64,000 nucleotides of DNA from Massilia agri (GTDB lineage Bacteria > Pseudomonadota > Gammaproteobacteria > Burkholderiales > Burkholderiaceae_D), in assembly GCF_024753255.1 (NCBI RefSeq), contig NZ_JANUHA010000002.1, forward strand, positions 62,001-126,000, read 5' to 3'. This document shows positions 46,784 through 54,735 of the stretch, piece after piece. A model generated the notes under the pieces. The model saw nothing but the letters and a program-made list of their open reading frames with translations. It was not told where the DNA came from and searched no databases. The position numbers and the translations under genes were made by a program. The stretch's first letter is position 1; every line of letters starts with the position of its first letter.

Positions 46784-47404
46784 TCAGGCTCCCAACGCAT
46801 ATTGAATGATGTTGACCGCGAAGCGGGTGTTGTCGACCGCGAGGAACCGCTTGTTGCGGAAGTCGTAGTCCCACTCGCATCCGTAGTCCTTGTTCGAGTA
46901 CAGCAGGCGGATGCGCCCGCCGAACTCGATGGCTTTCAGGTATTCGTGCACCAGGTCGTCGCCCCAGCCATTGAGCTCGCCCCCGGTGGTGGGCGGTCCG
47001 TCGAACTTGAAGAAGCAGGAATACAGCGGGTGCGTATTCGGGATCTTCTTCAGGGCGGAGGCGCCGAATATCTTGACCATCTCGGCCTCGAACGATTTCG
47101 CGAACAGGCCGTCGATGTCGTGGTTGCAGTCGTCCACGAAGACGAAGCCGCCGCCGCGCACGTACTTCTCGAGGTTGCGCCGCTCGCTTGGGGTGAACTG
47201 CACCAGCTTGTGTCCCGCGAAGTAGCAGAACGGCGCTTCCAGCATCTTCGGATCCGACAGGGCGACGATGCGCTCGGTCGGATCCACCCGCAAGGTGGTG
47301 TACTCGACGAGCGAGTTCAGCACGTTGCTGGGCATACGGATATCCACGTCCCAGTCGCCCGATTCGTAGCTCAGGCGCGTGAAGTAGAAATCGAAGTTCG
47401 CCAT
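46784..47404 (-). CDS. DUF4159 family protein
   Basis: A 206-residue protein beginning MANFDFYFTRLSYESGDWDVD. The conserved VRGGGFVFVDDCNHDIDGLF and YSNKDYGCEWDYDFRNKRF segments are typical of DUF4159, which has a class I glutamine-amidotransferase-like fold but no known activity. Genes for it commonly accompany MoxR/DUF58/BatA. The start at 47404 sits 14 bp after the second tldE gene; no strong Shine-Dalgarno is visible, so translation may depend on coupling. Confidence 0.85.
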   Translation of the reverse strand: MANFDFYFTRLSYESGDWDVDIRMPSNVLNSLVEYTTLRVDPTERIVALSDPKMLEAPFCYFAGHKLVQFTPSERRNLEKYVRGGGFVFVDDCNHDIDGLFAKSFEAEMVKIFGASALKKIPNTHPLYSCFFKFDGPPTTGGELNGWGDDLVHEYLKAIEFGGRIRLLYSNKDYGCEWDYDFRNKRFLAVDNTRFAVNIIQYALGA

Positions 47405-47418
47405 CAGAAGCGCGCCAT

Positions 47419-48756
47419 TCAGACCGCGTCGGACAGCGAGGTGAAGTTGAAGTCGCGGACCTTCATCGGCGGCAGCACCATCTGGAAAGGCACCTCGTCG
47501 CCACCGATGATCTCCGGCTTGCCGAGCTCCTCGATGTTGTTGAGGATGGTGACCGGGCTCTCGTTGAAGCGGAAGTTCTTCACCGCGTGCTTGATCTTCC
47601 CGTTCTCGACGTAGAAGGTGCCGTCGCGCGTCAGGCCGGTGAGCAGCAGCGACTGCGGGTCGACCATGCGGATGTACCAGGTACGGGTGACCACGATGCC
47701 TTTCTTGGTGCCCGCGATCAGCTCGTCCAGCGACTTGGTGCCGCCCGCCATGATCATGTTGCCGTGGCTGGCAGTGGGAGCGTTGCCGGTCTTCTGCGCC
47801 CAATAGGGGCTGTAGCCGAGCGAGGCGACGCGGCCATTCTTGACCAGGTCGGTGCGCTTGCGGGCGAGCATGGTGTTGTCATCCCAGGGCGCCACCGGCA
47901 CGTCCGGATTCCAGGGGTCGGCCCAGATATTGACCTGTTCATCGAACAGCTTGTCGCCCAGGCGGTTGCCGCCGCCCTTCTTGGCCAGGAAGCTGCGGCC
48001 CTCGTCGGCGCTGCGCGCGCTGAAGGAGCTGAACATATTGCCGAGGATTTCAGACGTTGCCGCCGGCTCCAGGATCACGGTGTAGCGGCCCGGTTCCAGC
48101 GCCTTCGCGTCGACCGAGCGCAGGGCCTTGTCGATCGCGACCGCCGCGGCTTCGCCCGCGTTGAAGCGGCGTGCATCGTTGGCCGAGCGGGTCACCCAGC
48201 CCGAACCGCGGCCATCTTCGGTACGCGCGGTGCAGGTGAAGGAGAGATCGGTGAATTCCTGGAAGCCAAACACGCCCTTCGAGTTGGCGATCGCGGAGAA
48301 CCGGGTACTGTCGGTAAAGAAGCCGGCGGTGACCAGTTTCTTCGCACGCGCCTGGCCGATCGAAGCGGCCGCCACCTCGGCGCGGTAGTCCGGGTCGATC
48401 GCCGCCGTGCCGGGGACGAAGGTCTGGGTGCCGCGGAATTCCTGCGGTCCGAAGGCCGGGACGAATTCCGGATTTTCCGGCGCCAGGCGCGCCAGTTCCT
48501 CGGCGCGCCGCACGGCCTTCTCCAGCGACTTGTCGTCGAATTCATTGATGACCGCAGTGCCGGTGCGCTTGCCGAAGGCGACGCGTACGGACAGTTGGGT
48601 GTCCTCGGTCAGGCCGGCGGTCGACACGCTGTTGCGCGCGAAACGGATGTTGCCGGTGCGGTTGCCGTCGATCGAGACACTGCATTCATCGGCTTTCGAA
48701 AAACCGATCACGCGGTCGGTGATGCGCTTGGCTTGTTCCTGGTTCAGCTGTTTCAT
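47419..48756 (-). CDS. TldE/PmbA-family protein, second copy
   Basis: A 445-residue TldE/PmbA-like protein, the non-catalytic partner that forms a heterodimeric metalloprotease with TldD. It shows the family's RFARNSVSTAGLTEDTQLSVRVAFG start region and the C-terminal LLTGLTRDGTFYVENGKIKHAVKNFRFNESP motif. It has no signal peptide, unlike its TldD neighbour. It closely resembles the first TldE copy (50462-51796) along its whole length, so the pair arose by tandem duplication. In E. coli TldD/E trims microcin B17 and CcdA. Confidence 0.92.
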   Translation of the reverse strand: MKQLNQEQAKRITDRVIGFSKADECSVSIDGNRTGNIRFARNSVSTAGLTEDTQLSVRVAFGKRTGTAVINEFDDKSLEKAVRRAEELARLAPENPEFVPAFGPQEFRGTQTFVPGTAAIDPDYRAEVAAASIGQARAKKLVTAGFFTDSTRFSAIANSKGVFGFQEFTDLSFTCTARTEDGRGSGWVTRSANDARRFNAGEAAAVAIDKALRSVDAKALEPGRYTVILEPAATSEILGNMFSSFSARSADEGRSFLAKKGGGNRLGDKLFDEQVNIWADPWNPDVPVAPWDDNTMLARKRTDLVKNGRVASLGYSPYWAQKTGNAPTASHGNMIMAGGTKSLDELIAGTKKGIVVTRTWYIRMVDPQSLLLTGLTRDGTFYVENGKIKHAVKNFRFNESPVTILNNIEELGKPEIIGGDEVPFQMVLPPMKVRDFNFTSLSDAV

Positions 48757-48768
48757 GGTGTCTCCTCC

Positions 48769-50406
48769 TCAACCGATCTTGCGTGCGGTGTTGATGACGT
48801 TGATGCCGTTGAATCGCGTGGTGCTCGAACCGTGCGAAACCGCGCTGACCTGGCTCGGCTGGCCCTTCCCGTCGAAGAAGGAGCCGCCCATGCGCCAGTC
48901 GCGCTCGTCGCAGATCGCGCTGCAGGCATTCCAGAATTCCTGGGTGTTGGCCTGGTAGGCCACGTCCTCCAGGGGGCCGACGATCTTGCCGTTCTTGATC
49001 TCGTAGAACAGCGTGCCGCCGAACTGGAAGTTGTAGCGCTGCTGGTCGATCGAGTAGGAGCCGCGGCCGAGGATGTAGATGCCCTTCTTGACGTCGGCCA
49101 CCATCTCGTCCGGGGTCAGGCGCGCCTTGCCCGGCTCGAGCGACACGTTCGGCATGCGCTGGAACTGGATGGTGCTCCAGCTGTCGGCGTAGGAGCAGCC
49201 GTGCGATTCCTTCTCGCCGATGATGTGGGCCTGGTCGCGCGTGGCCTGGTAGTTCACCAGCACGCCGTTGCGGATGATGTCCCACTTCTTGGCGCGCACG
49301 CCCTCGTCGTCGTAGCCGATGAGGCCCAGCGAACCCGGGGTGGTGCGGTCGGCGACGAAGTTCACCCGCTCGGCGCCGTACTTGAATTTTTTCGTTTCCC
49401 ACTTGTCGAGCGAGGCGAAGCTGGTGCCGGCGTAGTTGGCCTCGTAGCCGAGCACGCGGTCCAGCTCCGTCGGGTGGCCGACGTTCTCGTGGATGGTCAG
49501 GAACAGGTGTTCGGGCGAGAGCACCAGGTCGTACTTGCCCGGCTCGACCGACTTCGCCGTGAGCTTCTCGCGCGCCTGCTTGCCGGCCAGGCGCGCATCC
49601 TCGACGAGATCGTAGGACCTGGTATAGAGCGTGGTCACGCCGCCTGCCGCGCGCACCTTGTCGCCCGGCTTGGCGTCGAAGTACTCGTAGCCCATCGAGA
49701 CCGGCGAGCCGAGGCCGGCGCGCGAGCGGAACTTGCCGCTGGCCTTGTCGACCGCGGTCGCGTTGATCGGCGCCCACAGGCGATGGATGTCCTGGTCGAT
49801 GTAGGAGCCGTCGGTCGAGGCGAAGTATTTCTGCTGGTTGATCTGGAACAGCGAGCCGGTCATGAAGGTCGCGCCGGCGTCCAGGCCCGCCTTGTTGGCG
49901 GCGATCAGCATGTCGGCCTTTTCCTTGACCGGAATGCCGCGCCAGTCCTTCTTCATCGGCGTGGCCCAGGCCACCTCGCCCACGCCCTTCACGGGCGCCA
50001 GGCGCACCGGTTCCGTCTGCAGCTTGGCATTGGCCTTGGCGATGGCGACCGCCTGGCGCGCGGCTTCGGCGACGCCGTCCGGGCTCATGTTGTTGGTCGA
50101 TGCGAAACCGTAGGCGCCATTGGCGATCACGCGCACGCCGACGCCGCTCGATTCGGTGTTGCTGATGTTCTCGACGTTCAGGTCGCGGGTGATGATGAAC
50201 TGGTTCAGGTAGCGGCCGATGCGCACGTCGGCATAGCTGGCGCCGGCCTTGGTGGCGGCGTTCAGCGCGACGTCGGCGATGGCCTTCTTGGCGCTTGCGG
50301 CCATGGGATTGAGCAGCTCCTCGGCCGCGATGGCGTTGCCGAAGACGGGGACCAGCATGGCGCCCGCGGTGCCGGCGCCGATTTGGAGGAATTTACGACG
50401 TTCCAT
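48769..50406 (-). CDS. TldD-family metalloprotease with twin-arginine-type signal, second copy
   Basis: A 545-residue TldD with the zinc motif HENVGH (HExxxH) at about 306-311 and the conserved RMPNVSL and KKGIYILGRGSYSIDQQRYNFQFGG segments. E. coli TldD is about 480 residues; the extra N-terminus here is MERRKFLQIGAGTAGAMLVP followed by a NAIAAEE cleavage-like site, matching a Tat signal (RRKFLQ) rather than a cytoplasmic start. Start 50406 is preferred because an upstream extension is unconserved. It is 12 bp before its TldE partner. Confidence 0.92.
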   Translation of the reverse strand: MERRKFLQIGAGTAGAMLVPVFGNAIAAEELLNPMAASAKKAIADVALNAATKAGASYADVRIGRYLNQFIITRDLNVENISNTESSGVGVRVIANGAYGFASTNNMSPDGVAEAARQAVAIAKANAKLQTEPVRLAPVKGVGEVAWATPMKKDWRGIPVKEKADMLIAANKAGLDAGATFMTGSLFQINQQKYFASTDGSYIDQDIHRLWAPINATAVDKASGKFRSRAGLGSPVSMGYEYFDAKPGDKVRAAGGVTTLYTRSYDLVEDARLAGKQAREKLTAKSVEPGKYDLVLSPEHLFLTIHENVGHPTELDRVLGYEANYAGTSFASLDKWETKKFKYGAERVNFVADRTTPGSLGLIGYDDEGVRAKKWDIIRNGVLVNYQATRDQAHIIGEKESHGCSYADSWSTIQFQRMPNVSLEPGKARLTPDEMVADVKKGIYILGRGSYSIDQQRYNFQFGGTLFYEIKNGKIVGPLEDVAYQANTQEFWNACSAICDERDWRMGGSFFDGKGQPSQVSAVSHGSSTTRFNGINVINTARKIG

Positions 50407-50461
50407 GATTTGTTCCGAGTGGGTGTCAATGGGTGGGCGGTCCCCGCCCACCCAACGGTGC

Positions 50462-51796
50462 TTAGACAGCGTCCGAGAGGGAAGTGAAGTTGAAATCGCG
50501 GATCTTCATCGACGGAATCAGCATCGAGTAGTTCGCCTCGTCCCCGCCGATCACGATCGGCTTGCCGATCTCCTCGATATTGTTCAGCATCGACACCGGG
50601 CTCTCGTTGAAACGGAAGTTCTTGATCGGGTGCTTGACCTTGCCGTTCTCGATGTAGAAGGTGCCGTCGCGGGTCAGGCCCGTCACCAGCACCGACTGCG
50701 GGTCGACCATGCGGATGTACCAGGTGCGGGTCACCAGCACGCCCTTCTTGGTGTTGGCGATCAGCTCGGCGGTGCTCTTGTCGGTGCCGGCCATGATGAT
50801 GTTGCCGGCGCTGCCGATGGCGCGCTGGCCCTTCTGCTTGGCCCAGTACTGCGAGTAGTTCAGCGCATTGATGCGGCCGTCCTTGACCAGGTGGGTGCGC
50901 TCGCGCGGCAGCATATTGCCGTCCCACGGCAGCACCGGCACGTCCTTGTCCCAGGGGTCGGACCAGATGTTGACCTGCTGGTCGAACAGCTTGTCGCCCA
51001 GGCGGTTGGCGCCGCCCTTCTTCGACAGGAAGCTGCGGCCCTCGTCGGCCATGCGGGCATTGAAGCCGCCGATCATGAAGGTCAGCAAATCACTGGTAGC
51101 GGAAGGCTCCATCACCACGGTGTAGCGGCCCGGCTCGAGAGCCTTGGCGTCTACCGAGCGCAGCGCCTTCTCGATGGCGATGTCGGCCGCTTCGCGCGGA
51201 TCGAATTTGGCGACGTCGCGCGCCGAGCGCTTGACCCAGCCCGAACCGCGGCCGTCTTCGGTACGCACGGTGCAGGTGAAGTCCAGCGAAGTGGCGACCT
51301 GGTGGCCGAACACGCCGTTGGAATTCGCGACGGTCTCGAAAGTCGAGCGGTCGGTGAAAAAGCCGGCCGAGACCAGGCCCTTCTTGCGGCAGGCTTCCAT
51401 GGCGTAGGCGGCCGCCTGGGCACGGAACTCCGGATCGATGTCGGCGGTACGCTGGACGAAGGTCTCGGACGGCTTGTAGGCGGTCTTGGCGATCGCCGGC
51501 ATGAATTCCGGATTCTCCGGCGCCAGGCGCGCCAGGTCTTCGGCGCGGCGCACGGCCTTTTCCAGCGACTTGTCGTCGAACTCGTTGATGGTGGCGGTGC
51601 CCTGGCGCTTGCCGAAGGCCACCTGCACCTGGATCTGGGTGTCGTCCGACAGGCCGGCGGTGGACACGGCATTGCGCGCGAAGCGGATGTTGCCGATGCG
51701 CGAGCCTTCGATGCTGACGGTGCACTCGTCGGCCTTCGACAGCGACATGACGCGGTCGGTGATGCGCTTGGTTTGCTCTTGGGTCAGGATGCTCAT
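50462..51796 (-). CDS. TldE/PmbA-family protein, first copy
   Basis: A 444-residue TldE/PmbA-like protein without a signal peptide, highly similar to the second copy downstream (RITDRVMSLSKADECTVSIEG, RFARNAVSTAGLSDDTQIQV, VLVTGLTRDGTFYIENGKVKH). It should pair with the TldD encoded 13 bp upstream. Differences from the other copy are spread evenly, so the duplication is old enough for specialisation. Confidence 0.92.
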   Translation of the reverse strand: MSILTQEQTKRITDRVMSLSKADECTVSIEGSRIGNIRFARNAVSTAGLSDDTQIQVQVAFGKRQGTATINEFDDKSLEKAVRRAEDLARLAPENPEFMPAIAKTAYKPSETFVQRTADIDPEFRAQAAAYAMEACRKKGLVSAGFFTDRSTFETVANSNGVFGHQVATSLDFTCTVRTEDGRGSGWVKRSARDVAKFDPREAADIAIEKALRSVDAKALEPGRYTVVMEPSATSDLLTFMIGGFNARMADEGRSFLSKKGGANRLGDKLFDQQVNIWSDPWDKDVPVLPWDGNMLPRERTHLVKDGRINALNYSQYWAKQKGQRAIGSAGNIIMAGTDKSTAELIANTKKGVLVTRTWYIRMVDPQSVLVTGLTRDGTFYIENGKVKHPIKNFRFNESPVSMLNNIEEIGKPIVIGGDEANYSMLIPSMKIRDFNFTSLSDAV

Positions 51797-51809
51797 GTTT
51801 GCCTATGCC

Positions 51810-53444
51810 TCAGCCGATCTTGCGGGCGGTGTTGATCACGTTGATGCCGTTGAAGCGCGTCGTCGACGAGCCGTGTGAGACGATGCTGATCTGCGGCGGC
51901 TGGCCTTTGCCGTCGAAGAACGAGCCGCCCATGCGCCAGTCGCGCTCGTCGCAGATCGCGCTGCAGGCATTCCAGAATTCCTGGGTATTGGCCTGGTAGG
52001 CCACGTCTTCCAGCATCGGGCCGATCTTGCCGTCCTTGATCTCGTAGAACAGCTGGCCGCCGAACTGGAAGTTGTAGCGCTGCTGGTCGATCGAGAAGGA
52101 GCCGTCGCCGACGATGTAGATGCCCTTCTTGATGTCCTTGACCATCTCGTCCGGGGTGAGCTTCTTCTTGCCCGCGGCGAGCGAGACGTTAGGCATGCGC
52201 TGGAACTGCACCGAGTTCCACGAGTCGGCGTAGGAGCAGCCGTGCGATTCTTTTTCGCCGATGATGTGGGCCTGGTCGCGCGTGGCCTGGTAGTTGACCA
52301 GGATGCCGTCCTTGATGATGTCCCACTTCTTGGTCTTGACGCCCTCGTCGTCATAGCCCACGCAGCCGAGCGAACCCGGGGTGACCTTGTCGGCGTACAG
52401 GTTGACCATCGGGTTACCGTACTTGAACTTCTTGGTCTCCCACTTATCCAGGGTGGCGAAGCTGGTGCCGGCGTAGTTGGCTTCGTAGCCGAGCACGCGG
52501 TCCAGTTCCGTCGGGTGTCCGACGTTCTCGTGGATCGTCAGCCACAGGTGTTCGGGCGAGAGCATCAGGTCGTACTTGCCCGGCACGACCGATTTGGCGG
52601 TCAGCTTGGTCTTGGCATCGCGGCCCGCGGCCTTCGCGTCCTCGATGATGTCGTAGGAACCGGTGTACAAGGTGGCGACGCCGCCGGCCGCCTTGAGCTT
52701 GTGCTCGGGGCGCGCGTCCAGGTATTCGTAGCCCATGCCGACTGGCGCTCCCAGGCCGGACCTCGAGCGGAACTTGCCGGTGCCCTTGTCCACGGCCGTG
52801 GCCTGGAACGGGGCCCACAGGCGGTGCACGTCCTGCTCGATGTAGGAGCCGTCGGTCGAGGCAAAATACTTCTGCTGGTTCACCTGGAACAGCATCGAAT
52901 TCATGAAGGTCGCGCCGCCTTCCATGCCGGCCTTGTTGGCCGCAATCAGCAGGTCCGCCTTTTCCTTGATCGGAACCAGGCGCCAGTCCTTCTTGATCGG
53001 CGTGGACCACGACACCTCGCCGACGCCCTTGACTGGTGCGAGACGCACCGGTTCGGACTGCAGCTTGGCGTTGGCCTTGGCGATCGCCACCGCCTGGCGC
53101 GCCGCGTTGGCGATGCCGTCGTTGCTCATGTCCGAGGTGGCGGCGAAGCCGTAGGCGCCGTTCGCGATCACGCGCACGCCCACGCCGGCCGACTCGGTAT
53201 TCGCCACGTTCTCGACGTTCAGGTCGCGCGTGGTGATGTACTGGTTCAGGTAGCGGCCGATGCGCACGTCGGCATAGCTGGCGCCGGCCTTGGTGGCGGC
53301 GTTCAGCGCGACGTCGGCGAGGGCCTTCTTGGCGGCGGTGGGCATGCTGCTCAGCAGCTCTTCAGCCGCGATCGCGCGGGTAAAGGGGAGCATTGTGGAG
53401 GCGAGCGCCAGGCTGCTGAAATTTAGAAAGGTACGGCGTTCCAT
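51810..53444 (-). CDS. TldD-family metalloprotease with twin-arginine-type signal, first copy
   Basis: A 544-residue TldD, first gene of the operon. The zinc motif HENVGH is at about 305-310. The N-terminus MERRTFLNFSSLALASTMLP with TRAIAAEE again looks like a Tat signal, with an RR pair, FL and a modest hydrophobic stretch. AGGAG lies before the ATG at 53444. The gene is about 140 bp downstream of a consensus sigma54 promoter. Most differences from the second copy are in the signal and a few surface stretches. Confidence 0.92.
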   Translation of the reverse strand: MERRTFLNFSSLALASTMLPFTRAIAAEELLSSMPTAAKKALADVALNAATKAGASYADVRIGRYLNQYITTRDLNVENVANTESAGVGVRVIANGAYGFAATSDMSNDGIANAARQAVAIAKANAKLQSEPVRLAPVKGVGEVSWSTPIKKDWRLVPIKEKADLLIAANKAGMEGGATFMNSMLFQVNQQKYFASTDGSYIEQDVHRLWAPFQATAVDKGTGKFRSRSGLGAPVGMGYEYLDARPEHKLKAAGGVATLYTGSYDIIEDAKAAGRDAKTKLTAKSVVPGKYDLMLSPEHLWLTIHENVGHPTELDRVLGYEANYAGTSFATLDKWETKKFKYGNPMVNLYADKVTPGSLGCVGYDDEGVKTKKWDIIKDGILVNYQATRDQAHIIGEKESHGCSYADSWNSVQFQRMPNVSLAAGKKKLTPDEMVKDIKKGIYIVGDGSFSIDQQRYNFQFGGQLFYEIKDGKIGPMLEDVAYQANTQEFWNACSAICDERDWRMGGSFFDGKGQPPQISIVSHGSSTTRFNGINVINTARKIG

Positions 53445-53595
53445 AAAATCTCCTGAAATCAACCTACTTCTGGGCAGCGGTCCCGCCGACGACGCGGTCC
53501 GCTCTTGTATTTACGGCGCAGGGAAAGCGGTTTTGCCGACCCCGATCGGGCCCGGCAAACTTGTCAACCTTAGCAGCAACTTGAGGTTTTGAATA

Positions 53596-53611
53596 GGCAA
53601 TTGTTGTGCCA
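53596..53611 (-). promoter_or_regulatory. Sigma54 promoter of the tld/moxR operon
   Basis: On the minus strand the sequence reads TGGCACAACAATTGCC, an almost perfect TGGCAC-N5-TTGC sigma54 promoter with correct GG-N10-GC spacing, pointing toward the first tldD gene. It would need an NtrC-type activator; the only one in the window is encoded at 33230-34561. Confidence 0.82.
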
Positions 53612-53653
53612 GATCACCGTGCCTTTTGCATGCATGAATGCATGGGCGTCCGC

Positions 53654-53759
53654 TGTCCGCGGAAAGTGTCCGCGACCCTGTCCGGACGGCGATTGCGGAC
53701 ACTTGGCCGGACATGTACAGGGGACGAATATGTATATGCGAACACTGCTTGACTGTCCG
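53654..53759. promoter_or_regulatory. TGTCCG / CGGACA half-site array upstream of the tld sigma54 promoter
   Basis: TGTCCG starts at 53654, 53667, 53679 and 53754; the complement CGGACA starts at 53696 and 53708. The inner pair 53679-53684 / 53696-53701 is a dyad with an 11-bp spacer. The array lies about 45-150 bp upstream of the promoter, as enhancer sites do, and has the same half-site and layout (direct copies, then inverted copies) as the array at 28455-28508. Confidence 0.7.
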
Positions 53760-53832
53760 GCCCGCGTGCCTGATCATCGGCGCGGCGGCGGCGTCCCGCC
53801 CGGCCGCACAACACCATGGAGACCTCGAACCG

Positions 53833-54627
53833 ATGAAACGACTGATCCTGGCCGCTGGTTTGGCCGCAAGCCTGGCGGCCGGCGCCGCGCAGGCCGACGA
53901 CGCCCTGAAAGCCGCCATCGCGGGCGAACACCGCAGCGCCGCCAACAAGGCGCGCGACGCGGCGCGCCATCCCTACGAGACCTTGAGCTTCTTCGGCATC
54001 AAGCCGAACATGACCGTGGTGGAGCTGTCGCCTTCGGGTGGCTGGTACACCGAGATCCTGGCGCCCTACCTGCGCCAGAACGGCAAGCTGATCGGCGCGG
54101 GCGAAGCCATCGCACCGGAGAAGCGCTACGGCATGGCCTTCAAGAAGAAGCTCGATTCGAACCCGGCGATCTACGACAAGGTGGTCCCAGCCGTGTTCGA
54201 ACCGCCGACCACCTACCAGATCGCGGCGCCGAACAGCGTCGACATGGTGCTCACCTTCCGCAACCTGCACAACTGGGTCGGCAACGGCGAAGACGCGCTG
54301 AAGAACACCTTCAGGGAAATCCACAAGGTCCTGAAACCGGGCGGCGTGCTGGGCATCGTCGACCACCGCCTGCCGGCCTCGATGACCCAGGATGCGAAAG
54401 CCTCGAGCGGCTACGTGCACGAGGCCTGGGTGATCAAGATGGTCGAAAGCGCCGGCTTCAAGCTGGCCGCCAAGTCCGAGGTCAATGCCAATCCGAAGGA
54501 CACCGCCAATCACGAGAAGGGCGTGTGGACCCTGCCCCCGGTACTGGCCAACAAGGACAAGGACCGCGAGAAGTACATGGCGATCGGCGAGAGCGACCGC
54601 ATGACGCTCAAGTTCGTCAAGCAGTAA
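53833..54627 (+). CDS. Exported class I SAM-dependent methyltransferase-like protein
   Basis: A 264-residue protein with a clear signal peptide (MKRLILAAGLAASLAAGAAQA, cleavage near residue 21). The mature part has a Rossmann methyltransferase core: MTVVELSPSGGWYTEILAPYL resembles the SAM-binding loop, VDMVLTFRNLHNWV the middle strand and EIHKVLKPGGVLGIVDHR the post-motif region. A SAM-dependent enzyme in the periplasm is unexpected since SAM is not known to be there; it may bind something else. GAPs and ends are normal. The ATG at 53833 was chosen because it starts the signal peptide. Confidence 0.85.
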   Translation: MKRLILAAGLAASLAAGAAQADDALKAAIAGEHRSAANKARDAARHPYETLSFFGIKPNMTVVELSPSGGWYTEILAPYLRQNGKLIGAGEAIAPEKRYGMAFKKKLDSNPAIYDKVVPAVFEPPTTYQIAAPNSVDMVLTFRNLHNWVGNGEDALKNTFREIHKVLKPGGVLGIVDHRLPASMTQDAKASSGYVHEAWVIKMVESAGFKLAAKSEVNANPKDTANHEKGVWTLPPVLANKDKDREKYMAIGESDRMTLKFVKQ

Positions 54628-54735
54628 GCCATGCCGGAGGGGCCGCCCCTCCGGTGGAATTTTGTGTATTTCCTTCGGCGGCGAGCGTGTATATTCTTGC
54701 GGTTCGAATCAACCGCAACGCCACCGAAGGAAACC

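Larger units (their letters stand above)
53445..53832. other. Divergent 388-bp regulatory gap between tldD and the methyltransferase gene
   Basis: No gene is supported here. It contains the sigma54 promoter of the tld operon (53596-53611), the tld leader of about 140 nt, and a cluster of TGTCCG / CGGACA half-sites (53654-53759). A TATATG-rich patch at about 53730 could hold a sigma70 promoter for the plus-strand gene. Confidence 0.65.

Noticed and set aside
47587-50487. 966-codon plus-strand frame opposite the Tld genes
   Set aside because: It is the complement of two well-supported Tld genes and a similar shadow occurs opposite the duplicate pair, as expected from the duplication.
53445-53832. 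Small precursor peptide gene as a TldD/E substrate next to the operon
   Set aside because: Short frames in this gap have no ribosome-binding site or peptide-like composition and overlap the promoter and half-site array.
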